A stretch of 64,000 nt of DNA from Bordetella genomosp. 5. GTDB lineage: Bacteria > Pseudomonadota > Gammaproteobacteria > Burkholderiales > Burkholderiaceae_B. A program made the position numbers and the translations under genes. The notes beneath the pieces were generated by a model, which was not told the DNA's origin, searched no databases, and saw only the letters and a program-made list of their open reading frames with translations. Positions 36,457 through 45,901 of the stretch are shown one piece after another. The first letter of the stretch is position 1; each line of letters begins with the position of its first letter. Location of the stretch: positions 62,001 to 126,000 of the forward strand of contig NZ_NEVN01000011.1 of assembly GCF_002261475.1 (NCBI RefSeq), in the 5' to 3' direction.

Positions 36457-36485
36457 ATAGTAGCGCAGCGTTTTGTGCAATGCAA
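36457..36485 (-). promoter_or_regulatory. strong sigma-70 promoter of the small RNA
   Basis: Minus-strand TTGCAT (36485-36480) and TACTAT (36462-36457) are separated by exactly 17 bp. The next A at 36450, 7 nt past the -10 box, is a suitable start. No ribosome site or gene follows before the terminator. Confidence 0.7.
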
Positions 36486-36669
36486 GATTTTTTTGAGCGA
36501 CCGCCCTTGCATCTTGTTGCTGTTGGGTCGACGCATCAGCTGGGCCGCTCACCGGCCGCAGAAGCGCAGCCAGCCTGCGTCTCGCGGACGCGGGGGTAAT
36601 GCCTCAAAGGGAAAACCCTTGCGCACTTACCCTAGGAAATTCAAGCACTTGAGACGGGGCCGAGAATGA

Positions 36670-36694
36670 AAAACGGGCGCCAGGCGCCCGTTTT
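36670..36694 (-). terminator. bidirectional terminator after coq7
   Basis: AAAACGGGCGCC and GGCGCCCGTTTT form a perfect 12-bp palindrome with a one-base centre, giving T-runs on both strands. It lies 58 nt past the coq7 stop. Between it and the small-RNA promoter (36486-36669) I see no gene or motif. Confidence 0.8.
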
Positions 36695-36751
36695 ATCGCA
36701 TTGCACCAATCTGGTACCGCCCGCAGGGCGATCCTGAATGGGTCGGTGGCG

Positions 36752-37429
36752 TCAGATCCGATAGGCCGCCGTGGTCATGACCTTGGACATGGCCCGCATG
36801 GCGGCCTTGACCGGACCAGGCAAGGGAACGGCGCCGGCGCGCTCGGCACTGGTGCGATGCCCGATCTCGTCGACCTTCATCTGCTGCACGACCTCGCGCG
36901 ACCGTGCGTCGGCCGGCGGCAGGATGCGCAGATGCTCGTCGAGGTGCGCCTCGACCTGGCGCTCGGTCTCGGCCATGAAGCCGAGATTGCGCGGCACGCC
37001 GGCCACGCTGGCGAGCACGCCCAGCGCAAACGAGCCGGCATACCAGACAGGATTCAGCAGGCTGGGCCGGCTGCCGAGCTCGCGCAGCCGCGTGTCGCAC
37101 CACGCCAGGTGATCGACCTCTTCGGCGGCGGCCTCGAGCAGGAGCTCGCGCGCGGCGGGCTCGCGGCAGACGGAGGCCTGGCCGCGATACAGCGCCTGCG
37201 CGCAGACCTCGCCGACGTGGTTGACCCGCATCAGACCGGCGGCGTGACGCTTGTCGGCCTCGGACAGCGACTGAGGCGCCTCGTCGGCCCGGGCCGGATA
37301 CGGCCGGCCGGCCACCGCGCTGCGCGACAGCACCTGCAATGCGCAATCGATCTCGCCCAGGAGGCCATCGAGCGGCCCCGCGCGCCGGGTCAGGGGGGTG
37401 AAACCTGGGGCGGAACGGGCGTACGACAT
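36752..37429 (-). CDS. coq7: 2-polyprenyl-3-methyl-6-methoxy-1,4-benzoquinone monooxygenase
   Basis: Coq7 performs the C6 hydroxylation in ubiquinone synthesis using a di-iron centre. The 225-aa product is a ferritin-like four-helix bundle with ligands in [15 protein letters not shown] (Glu), EEVDHLAWC (Glu, His), [14 protein letters not shown] (Glu) and [11 protein letters not shown] (Glu, His). Coq7 replaces UbiF in many betaproteobacteria and pseudomonads. It is divergent from osmC across 143 bp. Confidence 0.95.
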   Translation of the reverse strand: MSYARSAPGFTPLTRRAGPLDGLLGEIDCALQVLSRSAVAGRPYPARADEAPQSLSEADKRHAAGLMRVNHVGEVCAQALYRGQASVCREPAARELLLEAAAEEVDHLAWCDTRLRELGSRPSLLNPVWYAGSFALGVLASVAGVPRNLGFMAETERQVEAHLDEHLRILPPADARSREVVQQMKVDEIGHRTSAERAGAVPLPGPVKAAMRAMSKVMTTAAYRI

Positions 37430-37572
37430 GGGCGACTCCTTGAGGCTGGCGTCCCTGGACCGTGGGACTCAGGATCAGATTGTAGTGCCGCCTTTGGGGG
37501 CCCCTCTTCCCCGGTTATGATTCCCCTTTGATAGTGCGCAAGCAAATACCTAGCGTCGAGGGATGCAGAACC

Positions 37573-38016
37573 ATGGAATGCACAATTGATTGGGGCGGTC
37601 CGTCCGGCATGCTGTTTACCGCCAGCACGGGCAGCGGCCACGTCACCAACATGGACGGCGCCGTCGAAGGCGGCGGTCATAACCTGGCCCCGCGCCCGAT
37701 GGAGATGCTGCTGGCCGGAACCGGCGGCTGCACGGCCTACGACGTGGTGCTGATCCTCAAGCGCGGCCGTCACGACGTGACCGGCTGCAGCGTGAAGCTC
37801 TCGGCCGAACGCGCCGATACCGACCCCAAGGTCTTCACCAAGATCCACTTCGCGTTCACCGTGACCGGACGCAATCTGCCGCAGGCCGCCGTCGAGCGCG
37901 CCGTGCAGCTGTCGCACGAAAAGTACTGCTCGGCTTCGGCCATGCTCGAGAAGACCGCCGAACTGACCTTCTCGGTGGAAATCGCCGATACGCAAGGCGC
38001 GGCCCAGCCCGCCTGA
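37573..38016 (+). CDS. OsmC-family protein (YhfA-like)
   Basis: A 147-aa OsmC/Ohr-fold protein with the redox Cys pair in [15 protein letters not shown] and [13 protein letters not shown]. Members reduce organic or fatty-acid hydroperoxides; the YhfA branch function is less clear. Start ATG 37573 is chosen because METC-type openings (MECTIDWGG) are typical and the upstream frame adds a non-conserved tail. It is the first gene of a plus-strand run with thyA and folA, 94 bp before thyA. Confidence 0.88.
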   Translation: MECTIDWGGPSGMLFTASTGSGHVTNMDGAVEGGGHNLAPRPMEMLLAGTGGCTAYDVVLILKRGRHDVTGCSVKLSAERADTDPKVFTKIHFAFTVTGRNLPQAAVERAVQLSHEKYCSASAMLEKTAELTFSVEIADTQGAAQPA

Positions 38017-38110
38017 TCGCCTTCCGGTCGACCCCGCGGTCGACCCACCAGGCCGGCCGCGCCGCGGCCGGATCCTACGCACCACCCGGCGCCCGCACGC
38101 GCCCGCTCTC

Positions 38111-39082
38111 ATGAAACAGTATCTCGACCTCGTCCAGTCCATTCTCGACCAAGGCGCCTGGCAATCGAACCGCACCGGCATCCGCACGCTGTCGCTGCCC
38201 GGCGCGATGCTGCGCTTCGACCTGCAGCAAGGCTTCCCGGCCGTGACGACCAAGAAGCTGGCGTTCAAGTCGGCGATCGGCGAGCTGGTCGGCTTCCTGC
38301 GCGCCAACGACAGCGCCGCCGACTTCCGTGCGCTGGGCTGCAAGGTCTGGGACCAGAACGCCAACGAAAACGCGCAGTGGCTGGCGAACCCGTATCGCGA
38401 CGGCCCCGATGACCTGGGCCCGGTGTACGGCGTGCAGTGGCGCAAATGGCCGGCCTACAAGCTGCTGCCGCGCGCCAACAGCGCGCAGATCGAGGACGCG
38501 CAGGGCCGCGGCTATCGCATCGTGTCCGAGCTCGACGAGGCCGGCGTGCCGCACGTGCTGCTCTACAAGGCGGTGGATCAGCTGCGCCAGTGCCTGGACG
38601 CGATCCACAACAATCCCAGCGATCGCCGCATTCTGTTCCATGGCTGGAACTGGGCGCAGATCGAAGAGATGGCGCTGCCGCCCTGCCATCTGCTGTACCA
38701 ATTCCTGCCCAACGCCACCACGCGCGAAATCTCGCTGTGTCTGTACATCCGGTCCAACGACGTGGGCCTGGGCACGCCGTTCAACCTCACCGAAGGCGCC
38801 GCGCTGTTGCATCTGGTGGGCCGCCTGACGGGCTATACGCCGCGCTGGTTCACGTACTTCATCGGCGACGCGCACATCTACGAAAACCATCTGCCGATGC
38901 TGCGCGAACAGCTCACCCGCACGCCGTTCGAGGCGCCGCGGCTCACGCTGTCTTCGCGCATTCCGGATTTCAACCAGACCCAGCGGTATGAGCCCGAGTG
39001 GCTCGAGCAGGTGGAGCCGGGCGACTTCGCGCTCGAAGGCTATCAGCACCACGCCCCGCTCACCGCGCCGATGGCGGTCTGA
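38111..39082 (+). CDS. thyA: thymidylate synthase
   Basis: ThyA methylates dUMP to dTMP using methylene-tetrahydrofolate. The catalytic Cys is in [11 protein letters not shown], the phosphate-binding Arg in NRTGIRT and SDRRILF, and the folate/dUMP Asn region is [15 protein letters not shown]. The product is 323 aa against 264 in E. coli; the extra length is mostly an insertion after VYGVQWRKW (about residues 115-160), as in other Burkholderiales and Neisseria enzymes. folA follows after 25 bp, the classic dTMP-cycle pair. No clear ribosome site precedes the ATG. Confidence 0.97.
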   Translation: MKQYLDLVQSILDQGAWQSNRTGIRTLSLPGAMLRFDLQQGFPAVTTKKLAFKSAIGELVGFLRANDSAADFRALGCKVWDQNANENAQWLANPYRDGPDDLGPVYGVQWRKWPAYKLLPRANSAQIEDAQGRGYRIVSELDEAGVPHVLLYKAVDQLRQCLDAIHNNPSDRRILFHGWNWAQIEEMALPPCHLLYQFLPNATTREISLCLYIRSNDVGLGTPFNLTEGAALLHLVGRLTGYTPRWFTYFIGDAHIYENHLPMLREQLTRTPFEAPRLTLSSRIPDFNQTQRYEPEWLEQVEPGDFALEGYQHHAPLTAPMAV

Positions 39083-39107
39083 CGCCACGCCCCGCCGCAT
39101 CCCGACC

Positions 39108-39596
39108 ATGACCACGCCCGTTCTGAGCCTCGTCGTCGCCTACGCCGCCAACCGCGTCATCGGCCGCGACAACGCCCTGCCCTGGAAACTGCCAGGCGAC
39201 CTCGCCCACTTCAAGCGCACCACGCTGGGCCGCCCCATCGTGATGGGGCGCAATACCTGGGAATCGCTGGGCCGCCCGCTGCCCGGCCGCCAGAATATCG
39301 TGGTGAGCCGCAACCCGGACTACCTCGCGGAAGGCGCGCAGGTCGTGGGCTCGCTTCCCGAGGCCGTGGCCGCGGCCCAGCCCGGCGGCGAAGTCTTCGT
39401 GATCGGAGGCGCGCAGATTTATGCGCAGGCGCTGCCGCTCGCGCAGCGTGTGATCGCCACCGAAATCCAGGCCCAGATTGAAGGCGACGCCTTCTTCCCG
39501 CCGTTGCCGGCGTCGTGGCGCGAGGTCTCGCGCCAGCCCCAACCCGAAGAAAACGGCCTGCGCTACGACATCGTCGTTTACGAACGCCAGGCCTGA
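39108..39596 (+). CDS. folA: dihydrofolate reductase
   Basis: FolA regenerates tetrahydrofolate after ThyA. The 162-aa product has LVVAYAANRVIGRDNALPWK, LAHFKRTTLGRPIVMGRNTW, the NADPH loop VFVIGGAQIYAQAL and the substrate Asp equivalent in PGDLAHFK. Start ATG 39108 fits the family N-terminus. It is the third gene of the osmC-thyA-folA run. A GCGCCGG/CCGGCGC stem at 39603-39628 follows and may serve as the end of the transcript before the convergent MocR gene. Confidence 0.96.
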   Translation: MTTPVLSLVVAYAANRVIGRDNALPWKLPGDLAHFKRTTLGRPIVMGRNTWESLGRPLPGRQNIVVSRNPDYLAEGAQVVGSLPEAVAAAQPGGEVFVIGGAQIYAQALPLAQRVIATEIQAQIEGDAFFPPLPASWREVSRQPQPEENGLRYDIVVYERQA

Positions 39597-39636
39597 AGGC
39601 GAGCGCCGGCCCGAACGTGGTCCGGCGCCTCGCGCA

Positions 39637-41058
39637 TCAAGGCGCGCACACGCGCCGCATGAACCGCCACAGCTCGCCGCTGCCTGAATACGCCACGTTG
39701 AAGCGCAGCCAGGGCGTATCCGTTTCGGCCGCATCGAAGTAGCTGCCCGGCGCCAGCCAGATTCCGTCACGCAGCGCCTGCTCCGCCAGCGCCGCCGCGC
39801 CCTGGTCGCGCCAGCGGCCCGACGGGCGGGCCCACAGAAACAGACCGGCCTGCGGCCGCGCCGCGATCTCGAAACCCGAATCATCCATGTGCCGGCACAC
39901 CTGCGCATGCGCCTGCGCGAGCCGCTCGCGGGTGCGCTGGATGTGCGCGCGCAGCCGGCCCTCGCGAATCACCTGATGCACCACGCGTTCCATGATCTCG
40001 GGCGAGGTCAGCCCCACCGCCATCTTGGTGCGCGCAATATCGCGGATGACATCGCGATGCGCGACGACATAGCCCACCCGCACCGACGGACTGATCACCT
40101 TGGAATAGCCACCGAGATAGACCACGCGCTGGCCGCCATCGAGCGCGGCGAGCAGCGGCCCGTGCGACGGCAGCAGGTCGCGCGAGATATCGTCTTCGAT
40201 GATCCAGAATCCATGCTGCTCGGCCAGCTGCAGCAGGCGGAAGGCATTGGGCATGGTGAGGCTCATGCCCGAGGGGTTCTGCAAGACGGTGTTGACGAAC
40301 AGCGCGCGCGGCGCGTGCGCCTGCACGAGCCGCTGCAGCTCGTCGATATCGAGGCCCGCCTCGGTGCGCGGCACCGCCACCACCCGCAGGCCGTTCAGAC
40401 GCAACAGCTGCAGCAGGTTGGCATAACAGGGCTGCTCGACGATCACGGTCTCGCCGGGCCGCAGCAGCGTGCGAATGACCATGTCCAGACCGTGCGTCAC
40501 GCCCTGCGTGAGCACCACCTGATCGGCCTCGGCCATGAGGCCATGCGCGCCGAGGGCGCCCGCCACGCTCTCGCGCAGCGGCGCGTAGCCGTAGGGATGC
40601 CCGTAGCCCGAGATGCGCAGCGCCGGCACGCGGCCCATGTGGCGCAAGGCCTGGTGCAGGCCTTCTTCGTTGAGCCACTCGCCCGGCAGCCAGCCGCAGC
40701 CCGCCTTGATCGGGATGGAGTGGTCGGCATAAATGTCCGACAGCAACCAGGCCGAGGTGAGCCGCGGCGGCGCCCACGCCGCGGCCGGGCCGGGGACACG
40801 CGCCGGGCGGCCGGGCGAGATCACGCGATAGCCGGCGCCCGGACGGGCCGCCAGCCAGCCCTGCGCCACCAGCCGGCTGTAGGCGCTGGCAACCGTAAAG
40901 GTGCTGACCCCGTGCTGGCGCGCGAACTCCCGCACCGAGGGTACGGACATACCCGCACGCAGCTCCTGCTGTTCGATCGCCCGCGCGAACGCCTGGATGA
41001 CCTGCTCCACGAGGGTGGGGCCGCCGTCGCGGCGGCGCACGGGCTGGAAGTCGATCAT
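39637..41058 (-). CDS. MocR-type GntR/aminotransferase regulator of beta-alanine catabolism
   Basis: A 473-aa fusion. The winged-helix domain (1-85) has AGMSVPSVREFARQHGVSTF and AYSRLVAQGWLAAR. A fold-type I aminotransferase domain follows, with LTQGVTHGLDMVIRTLL, VNTVLQNPSGMSLT and the PLP Lys in LGGYSKVISPSVRVGYV. MocR proteins sense PLP adducts of amines or amino acids. Its divergent neighbours, an omega-amino-acid transaminase and mmsA, suggest it activates them in response to beta-alanine, much like Pseudomonas BauR-type control; this is inference. Confidence 0.9.
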   Translation of the reverse strand: MIDFQPVRRRDGGPTLVEQVIQAFARAIEQQELRAGMSVPSVREFARQHGVSTFTVASAYSRLVAQGWLAARPGAGYRVISPGRPARVPGPAAAWAPPRLTSAWLLSDIYADHSIPIKAGCGWLPGEWLNEEGLHQALRHMGRVPALRISGYGHPYGYAPLRESVAGALGAHGLMAEADQVVLTQGVTHGLDMVIRTLLRPGETVIVEQPCYANLLQLLRLNGLRVVAVPRTEAGLDIDELQRLVQAHAPRALFVNTVLQNPSGMSLTMPNAFRLLQLAEQHGFWIIEDDISRDLLPSHGPLLAALDGGQRVVYLGGYSKVISPSVRVGYVVAHRDVIRDIARTKMAVGLTSPEIMERVVHQVIREGRLRAHIQRTRERLAQAHAQVCRHMDDSGFEIAARPQAGLFLWARPSGRWRDQGAAALAEQALRDGIWLAPGSYFDAAETDTPWLRFNVAYSGSGELWRFMRRVCAP

Positions 41059-41204
41059 GAATCTGTACGGTTATCCATTCTGAAGCAATACAGTTTGGGG
41101 CTTTTGCATGGATTGTATATTTTCATTCCAAATCGGCGGGGCCAGAATCGCTGACATTCCCTGGCGGCTCCGATGGCCGCCCAGGATTTCCCCCTGGAGT
41201 CACC
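41059..41204. promoter_or_regulatory. divergent control region of MocR and the transaminase operon
   Basis: An AT-rich island in GC-rich DNA. On the plus strand TTTGGG (41094-41099) and TATATT (41116-41121) are 16 bp apart and could be the transaminase promoter. The hexamer ATGGAT occurs once on each strand (minus strand near 41075, plus strand at 41108), each followed within 20 bases by a T/A-rich TGTA; these may be MocR half-sites. Confidence 0.4.
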
Positions 41205-42527
41205 ATGAACGCCCCCGGCACGCCCGATCTGTCGCATCTCTGGATGCCCTTCACCGCCAACAAACAGTTCAAGGCGCAGCCGCGCCTGCTGACCAGCGCC
41301 AAGGGCATGTACTACACCTCGGGCGACGGCCGCCAGATCCTGGACGGCACCGCGGGGCTCTGGTGCGTGAACGCCGGGCACTGCCGCGAGGAGATCACGC
41401 AGGCGATCGCGCGCCAGGCGGGCGAGATGGACTACGCGCCCGGCTTCCAGCTCGGTCACCCGCTCGCCTTCGAGGCGGCCAGCGCGGTCGCCTCGTTCAT
41501 GCCCAAGGAACTGGACCGCATCTTCTTCACCAACTCGGGCTCCGAGTCGGTGGACACCGCGCTCAAGATCGCGCTGGCCTATCACCGCATGCGCGGCGAC
41601 GCGCAGCGCACCCGCCTGATCGGCCGCGAGCGCGGCTATCACGGCGTGGGCTTCGGTGGCATTTCGGTCGGCGGCATCATGGCCAACCGCAAGACCTTCT
41701 CGGGCGCCCTGCTCCCCTCGGTCGACCACCTGCCGCACACGCACAACCTCGAACACAACGCCTACACGCGCGGTCAGCCCGAATGGGGCGCGCACCTGGC
41801 CGACGAACTCGAGCGTCTGATCACCCTGCACGACGCATCGACCATCGCGGCGGTGATCGTCGAGCCCATGGCCGGCTCGACCGGCGTGCTGGTGCCGCCG
41901 CGCGGCTACCTCGAGCGGCTGCGCGAAATCACCTCGCGTCACGGCATCCTGCTGATTTTCGACGAAGTGATCACCGCCTTCGGACGCCTGGGCAAGGGCA
42001 CGGCCGCCGAATACTTCGGCGTGACGCCCGACCTGATCACGATGGCCAAGGGCGTGAGCAACGCCGCGGTGCCGGCCGGCGCCGTCGCGGTACGCCGCGA
42101 GGTGCACGACGCCATCGTCAACAGCGCGCAGGGCGGCATCGAGTTCTTCCACGGCTACACGTACTCGGCGCATCCGCTGGCCGCGGCCGCCGTGATCGCC
42201 ACGCTCGACATCTACAAGCGCGAGCAACTGTTCGAGCGCGCCGCCAGCCTGGCGCCCGCGTTCGAAGCCGCCGCGCATGCGCTGCGCGGCGCGCCGCACG
42301 TCATCGACGTGCGCAACATCGGGCTGGTGGCGGGCATCGAACTCAAGCCGCGCGACGGCGCGCCGGGCGCGCGCGCCGCCGAAATTTTCCACAAGGCCTT
42401 CGACAGCGGCCTGCTGGTGCGCTATACCGGAGATACGCTCGCCGTGTCGCCGCCGCTCATTATCGACGAGGCGCAGATCGGCGAGATGTTCGACCGCATC
42501 GGCAAGATCCTGAAAGAAGTCGCCTGA
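41205..42527 (+). CDS. aptA: omega-amino acid--pyruvate transaminase (beta-alanine:pyruvate)
   Basis: A 440-aa class III transaminase converting beta-alanine or other omega-amines and pyruvate to malonate semialdehyde and alanine. It has LDGTAGLWCVNAGHCREEI, TNSGSESVDTALKIALAYHR, the PLP-phosphate and ring residues in LLIFDEVITAFGRLGKG, and the Schiff-base Lys in TMAKGVSNAAVPAGAV. The text LWMPFTANKQFK at residue 12 is typical of omega-amino-acid:pyruvate enzymes. It is 77 bp upstream of mmsA, whose product takes malonate semialdehyde onward. Confidence 0.92.
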   Translation: MNAPGTPDLSHLWMPFTANKQFKAQPRLLTSAKGMYYTSGDGRQILDGTAGLWCVNAGHCREEITQAIARQAGEMDYAPGFQLGHPLAFEAASAVASFMPKELDRIFFTNSGSESVDTALKIALAYHRMRGDAQRTRLIGRERGYHGVGFGGISVGGIMANRKTFSGALLPSVDHLPHTHNLEHNAYTRGQPEWGAHLADELERLITLHDASTIAAVIVEPMAGSTGVLVPPRGYLERLREITSRHGILLIFDEVITAFGRLGKGTAAEYFGVTPDLITMAKGVSNAAVPAGAVAVRREVHDAIVNSAQGGIEFFHGYTYSAHPLAAAAVIATLDIYKREQLFERAASLAPAFEAAAHALRGAPHVIDVRNIGLVAGIELKPRDGAPGARAAEIFHKAFDSGLLVRYTGDTLAVSPPLIIDEAQIGEMFDRIGKILKEVA

Positions 42528-42604
42528 CCCACGCCCTATCGGGCCACGACGCCGCGCCGCGAGGCGCGGCGTTCATGTTCCAAGCCTAGAAGCAGCACCG
42601 AACC

Positions 42605-44098
42605 ATGAAACAGATTACGCACTACATCAACGGCCAGGCCTACGAAGGCCGCAGCGGCCGTTACACCGAAGGGTTCAACCCCGCCACGGGCGCCATCTCC
42701 AGCACCATTTCGCTCGCTTCCGCGGACGATGTCGGCCTGGCCGTCGCGGCCGCGCAAGCGGCCTTCCCGGCCTGGTCCGAAACGCCCGCGCTCAAGCGCG
42801 CGCGCATCCTGTTCAACTTCAAGGCCCTGCTCGACAAGCACCAGGACGAGCTCGCCGAACTGATCACGCTCGAACACGGCAAGGTGTTCTCCGACGCGAA
42901 GGGCGAAGTCACGCGCGGTATCGAAGTGGTCGAGTTCGCCTGCGGCATTCCGCATCTGCTCAAGGGCCAGTACACCGACCAGATCGGCGGCGGCATCGAT
43001 AACTGGAGCATGCGCCAATCGCTGGGCGTGGTGGCCGGCATCACGCCGTTCAACTTCCCGATGATGGTGCCGTGCTGGATGTTCCCGGTGGCCCTGGCCT
43101 GCGGCAACACCTTCGTGCTCAAGCCTTCCGAACGCGATCCCTCGGTCTCGATCCGGCTGGCCGAACTGCTGAAAGAAGCCGGCCTGCCCGACGGCGTCTT
43201 CAACGTGGTTCAGGGCGACAAGACCGCCGTCGATGCGCTGATTCAGCATCCCGACGTGCAGGCCCTGTCGTTCGTGGGCTCGACCCCGATCGCCGAATAC
43301 ATTTACGCCGAAGGCACGCGCCGCGGCAAGCGCGTGCAGGCCCTGGGCGGCGCCAAGAATCACCTCGTGGTCATGCCCGACGCGGATCTGGATCAGGTCA
43401 CCGACGCCCTCATGGGCGCGGCGTACGGTTCGGCCGGCGAGCGCTGCATGGCGATCTCGGTGGCGGTCGCGGTGGGCGACATCGCCGACAAGGTGGTCGA
43501 ACGCCTGAAGCCGCGCGTCGAAGCCCTGATCGTGAAGGACGGCATGCAGCCCGACGCCGAAATGGGCCCGCTCGTGACGGCGCAGCACCGCAGCAAGGTG
43601 CTGGGTTACATCGAAGACGGCATCGCCACCGGCGCGACGCTGGTCGCCGACGGCCGCGGCCTGAAGGTGCCCGGCAACGAAAAGGGCTTCTTCCTGGGCG
43701 GCACGCTTTTCGATCACGTCACCCCGAAGATGAACATCTACCGCGAAGAGATCTTCGGCCCGGTGCTGTGCGTGGTGCGCGTGCCCGATTTCGCCTCGGC
43801 GGTGGAGCTCATCAACGCGCACGAGTTCGGCAACGGCGTGGCCTGCTACACCTCCGACGGCGGCATCGCCCGCGCCTTCGCGCGCCAGATCAAGGTGGGC
43901 ATGGTCGGCATCAACGTGCCGATCCCGGTGCCGATGGCCTGGCACTCGTTCGGCGGCTGGAAGCGTTCGCTGTTCGGCGACCACCACGCCTACGGCGAAG
44001 AAGGCATCCGTTTCTACACGCGCTACAAGAGCGTGATGCAACGCTGGCCCGACAGCATCGCCAAGGGCGCCGAATTCACCATGCCGGTGGCCAAGTAA
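42605..44098 (+). CDS. mmsA: CoA-acylating methylmalonate/malonate-semialdehyde dehydrogenase
   Basis: A 497-aa aldehyde dehydrogenase that converts (methyl)malonate semialdehyde, CoA and NAD+ to acetyl- or propionyl-CoA and CO2. It has [58 protein letters not shown] and the catalytic Cys in [18 protein letters not shown], all typical of MmsA. Together with the transaminase it forms a beta-alanine to acetyl-CoA route. A strong terminator follows 8 nt after the stop. Confidence 0.95.
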   Translation: MKQITHYINGQAYEGRSGRYTEGFNPATGAISSTISLASADDVGLAVAAAQAAFPAWSETPALKRARILFNFKALLDKHQDELAELITLEHGKVFSDAKGEVTRGIEVVEFACGIPHLLKGQYTDQIGGGIDNWSMRQSLGVVAGITPFNFPMMVPCWMFPVALACGNTFVLKPSERDPSVSIRLAELLKEAGLPDGVFNVVQGDKTAVDALIQHPDVQALSFVGSTPIAEYIYAEGTRRGKRVQALGGAKNHLVVMPDADLDQVTDALMGAAYGSAGERCMAISVAVAVGDIADKVVERLKPRVEALIVKDGMQPDAEMGPLVTAQHRSKVLGYIEDGIATGATLVADGRGLKVPGNEKGFFLGGTLFDHVTPKMNIYREEIFGPVLCVVRVPDFASAVELINAHEFGNGVACYTSDGGIARAFARQIKVGMVGINVPIPVPMAWHSFGGWKRSLFGDHHAYGEEGIRFYTRYKSVMQRWPDSIAKGAEFTMPVAK

Positions 44099-44106
44099 GC
44101 ACGACG

Positions 44107-44140
44107 GCCCGCGCCGGGAGCGATCCCGGCGCGGGCTTTG
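44107..44140 (+). terminator. rho-independent terminator after mmsA
   Basis: GCCCGCGCCGGGA and TCCCGGCGCGGGC form a perfect 13-bp stem with a GCGA loop, followed by TTTGCATTTT. It separates the transaminase-mmsA unit from the M81/ABC operon. Confidence 0.8.
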
Positions 44141-44258
44141 CATTTTGCAGTCGCAATACCGCACTCGGAGACGCAGTACCGCAACAAGACCTCAGAACGC
44201 GCCCAACGCGTCGGCAGTCAGCAAGCTATCCAGAACAACTTTCACAAGGGGTTTTCCG

Positions 44259-45761
44259 ATGCGCATCGGGATAGGCGGCTTTCAGCACGAAACCAATACG
44301 TTCGCGCCTTCGCGCGCGGCCTGGGAGGACTTCGCCGACAAGGGCGGAGGCTGGCCAAAACTGGTGAGCGGACAGGGCATGTTCGCCGCCGTGGCCGGCG
44401 CCAACATCCCGGTGGCGGGATTCATCGATGCCATGCGCCAGCACACGCTGGTGCCCACCACCTGGACGGCGGCCAGCCCATCGGGTCCGGTGACCCGCGA
44501 CGCGTTCGAACGCATCTCCACACTCATTCTCGACGGCCTGCGCCAGGCGATGCCGCTGGACGCCGTGTACCTCGATCTGCACGGCGCGATGGTCACCGAG
44601 CATCTCGATGACGGCGAAGGCGAACTGCTGCGCCGCGTGCGCGAGCTCATCGGCCCGGACGTGCCGCTGGTCGCCAGCCTGGACCTGCATGCCAACGTCA
44701 CGCGCGCGATGGTGCGCCATGCCGACGGCCTGGTCTGTTATCGCACCTACCCGCATGTGGACATGGCCGAAACCGGCGCCCGCGCGGCGGCGTTCCTGCA
44801 GCGCCGCCTCGACGGCATGCCGCGGCCCAGCGTGTGCCTGCGCCAGCTGCCCTATCTGATCTCACTCTGCTGGCAGTCCACCGACATCGAGCCGGCACGC
44901 GGCCTCTATCGCCTGGTCGACGACATCGAGGCCCGCTCGGCCATCAGCCTGTCGTTCGCCACCGGCTTTCCGGCGGCCGACTTCCCGGACTGCGCGCCCA
45001 CTGTGTGGGCCTATGGCGAGACCCAACAGGATGCCGACCGCGCCGCCGACGAGATGACGCGCGCGGTGCTCGACGCCGAACACGAGTTCGGCGGCAAGAT
45101 CTACACCCCCGACGAGGCCGTGCGCGAGGCCATGTCCATCGCACGCACGGCGAGCAAGCCCGTGGTGATCGCGGATGTCCAGGACAACCCCGGCGCCGGC
45201 GGCAGCTCGGACACCACCGGCGTGCTGCGCGCCCTGATCCGCAATCAGGCCAGACACGCCGCCATCGGACTCATCGTCGACCCCGAGGCGGCGCTGGCGG
45301 CGCATCGCGCGGGCGTCGGCAAGACGGTGCGGCTCTCGCTGGGTGGACACTCGGGTATTCCCGATGACGAGCCCTTGCAGGCCGATTTCGTCGTCGAGAA
45401 GCTCTCCGACGGCAAGTTCGATACACACGGCGCGTTCTACCGCGGATTCCATATGGATCTGGGCCCCTCGGCCTGCCTGCGCATCGACGATGTGCGCGTG
45501 ATCGTCGCCTCTGTGAAGGTGCAGATGGCCGATCAGGAAATGTTCCGTTTCGCCGGCGTGGAGCCCACGCGCGCCGCCATTCTGGTGGTCAAGAGCACGG
45601 CGCATTTCCGCGCGGATTTCACCGACATCGCGCACGTGATCCTGGTGTGCGAAGCGCCCGGCTCGATGCTCATGGATGCGGCTAAACAACCATGGACACG
45701 GTTGCGCCACGGCATCAGAATGGCGCCATGCGGTCCGGTCTTCGCAAGCCGGACCGCATGA
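44259..45761 (+). CDS. M81-family metallopeptidase (MlrC-like), first copy
   Basis: A 500-aa protein of the M81/microcystinase C family. The N-terminal domain has MRIGIGGFQHETNTFAPS, AVYLDLHGAMVTEHLDDGEG, LVASLDLHANVTRAM and CYRTYPHVDMAETG, which carry the conserved zinc-site Asp and His residues. The C-terminal domain has DNPGAGGSSDTTGVLRALI. MlrC cleaves the linear microcystin tetrapeptide, but most family members are of unknown substrate. Start ATG 44259 follows AAGGGG. It opens an operon with a peptide-type ABC transporter and a second M81 gene, so it probably hydrolyses what the transporter imports. Confidence 0.9.
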   Translation: MRIGIGGFQHETNTFAPSRAAWEDFADKGGGWPKLVSGQGMFAAVAGANIPVAGFIDAMRQHTLVPTTWTAASPSGPVTRDAFERISTLILDGLRQAMPLDAVYLDLHGAMVTEHLDDGEGELLRRVRELIGPDVPLVASLDLHANVTRAMVRHADGLVCYRTYPHVDMAETGARAAAFLQRRLDGMPRPSVCLRQLPYLISLCWQSTDIEPARGLYRLVDDIEARSAISLSFATGFPAADFPDCAPTVWAYGETQQDADRAADEMTRAVLDAEHEFGGKIYTPDEAVREAMSIARTASKPVVIADVQDNPGAGGSSDTTGVLRALIRNQARHAAIGLIVDPEAALAAHRAGVGKTVRLSLGGHSGIPDDEPLQADFVVEKLSDGKFDTHGAFYRGFHMDLGPSACLRIDDVRVIVASVKVQMADQEMFRFAGVEPTRAAILVVKSTAHFRADFTDIAHVILVCEAPGSMLMDAAKQPWTRLRHGIRMAPCGPVFASRTA

Positions 45762-45901
45762 CAGACCCCCGGGCCCGACGCGGCCCGGATGCTCAGCAGA
45801 CTCACCCTATGGCCAGGCCGCCCGCGGCGGCGCTGGCTCATCCACAACGACGGCGGCGCGGTAACCGTGCGCCGCACGCTGCAAGAAAAAGGGGAACACC
45901 G

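Noticed and set aside
44145-44258. Longer start for the first M81 peptidase
   Set aside because: The family begins at the strand containing IGGFQHETNTF; the upstream residues overlap the leader after the mmsA terminator.
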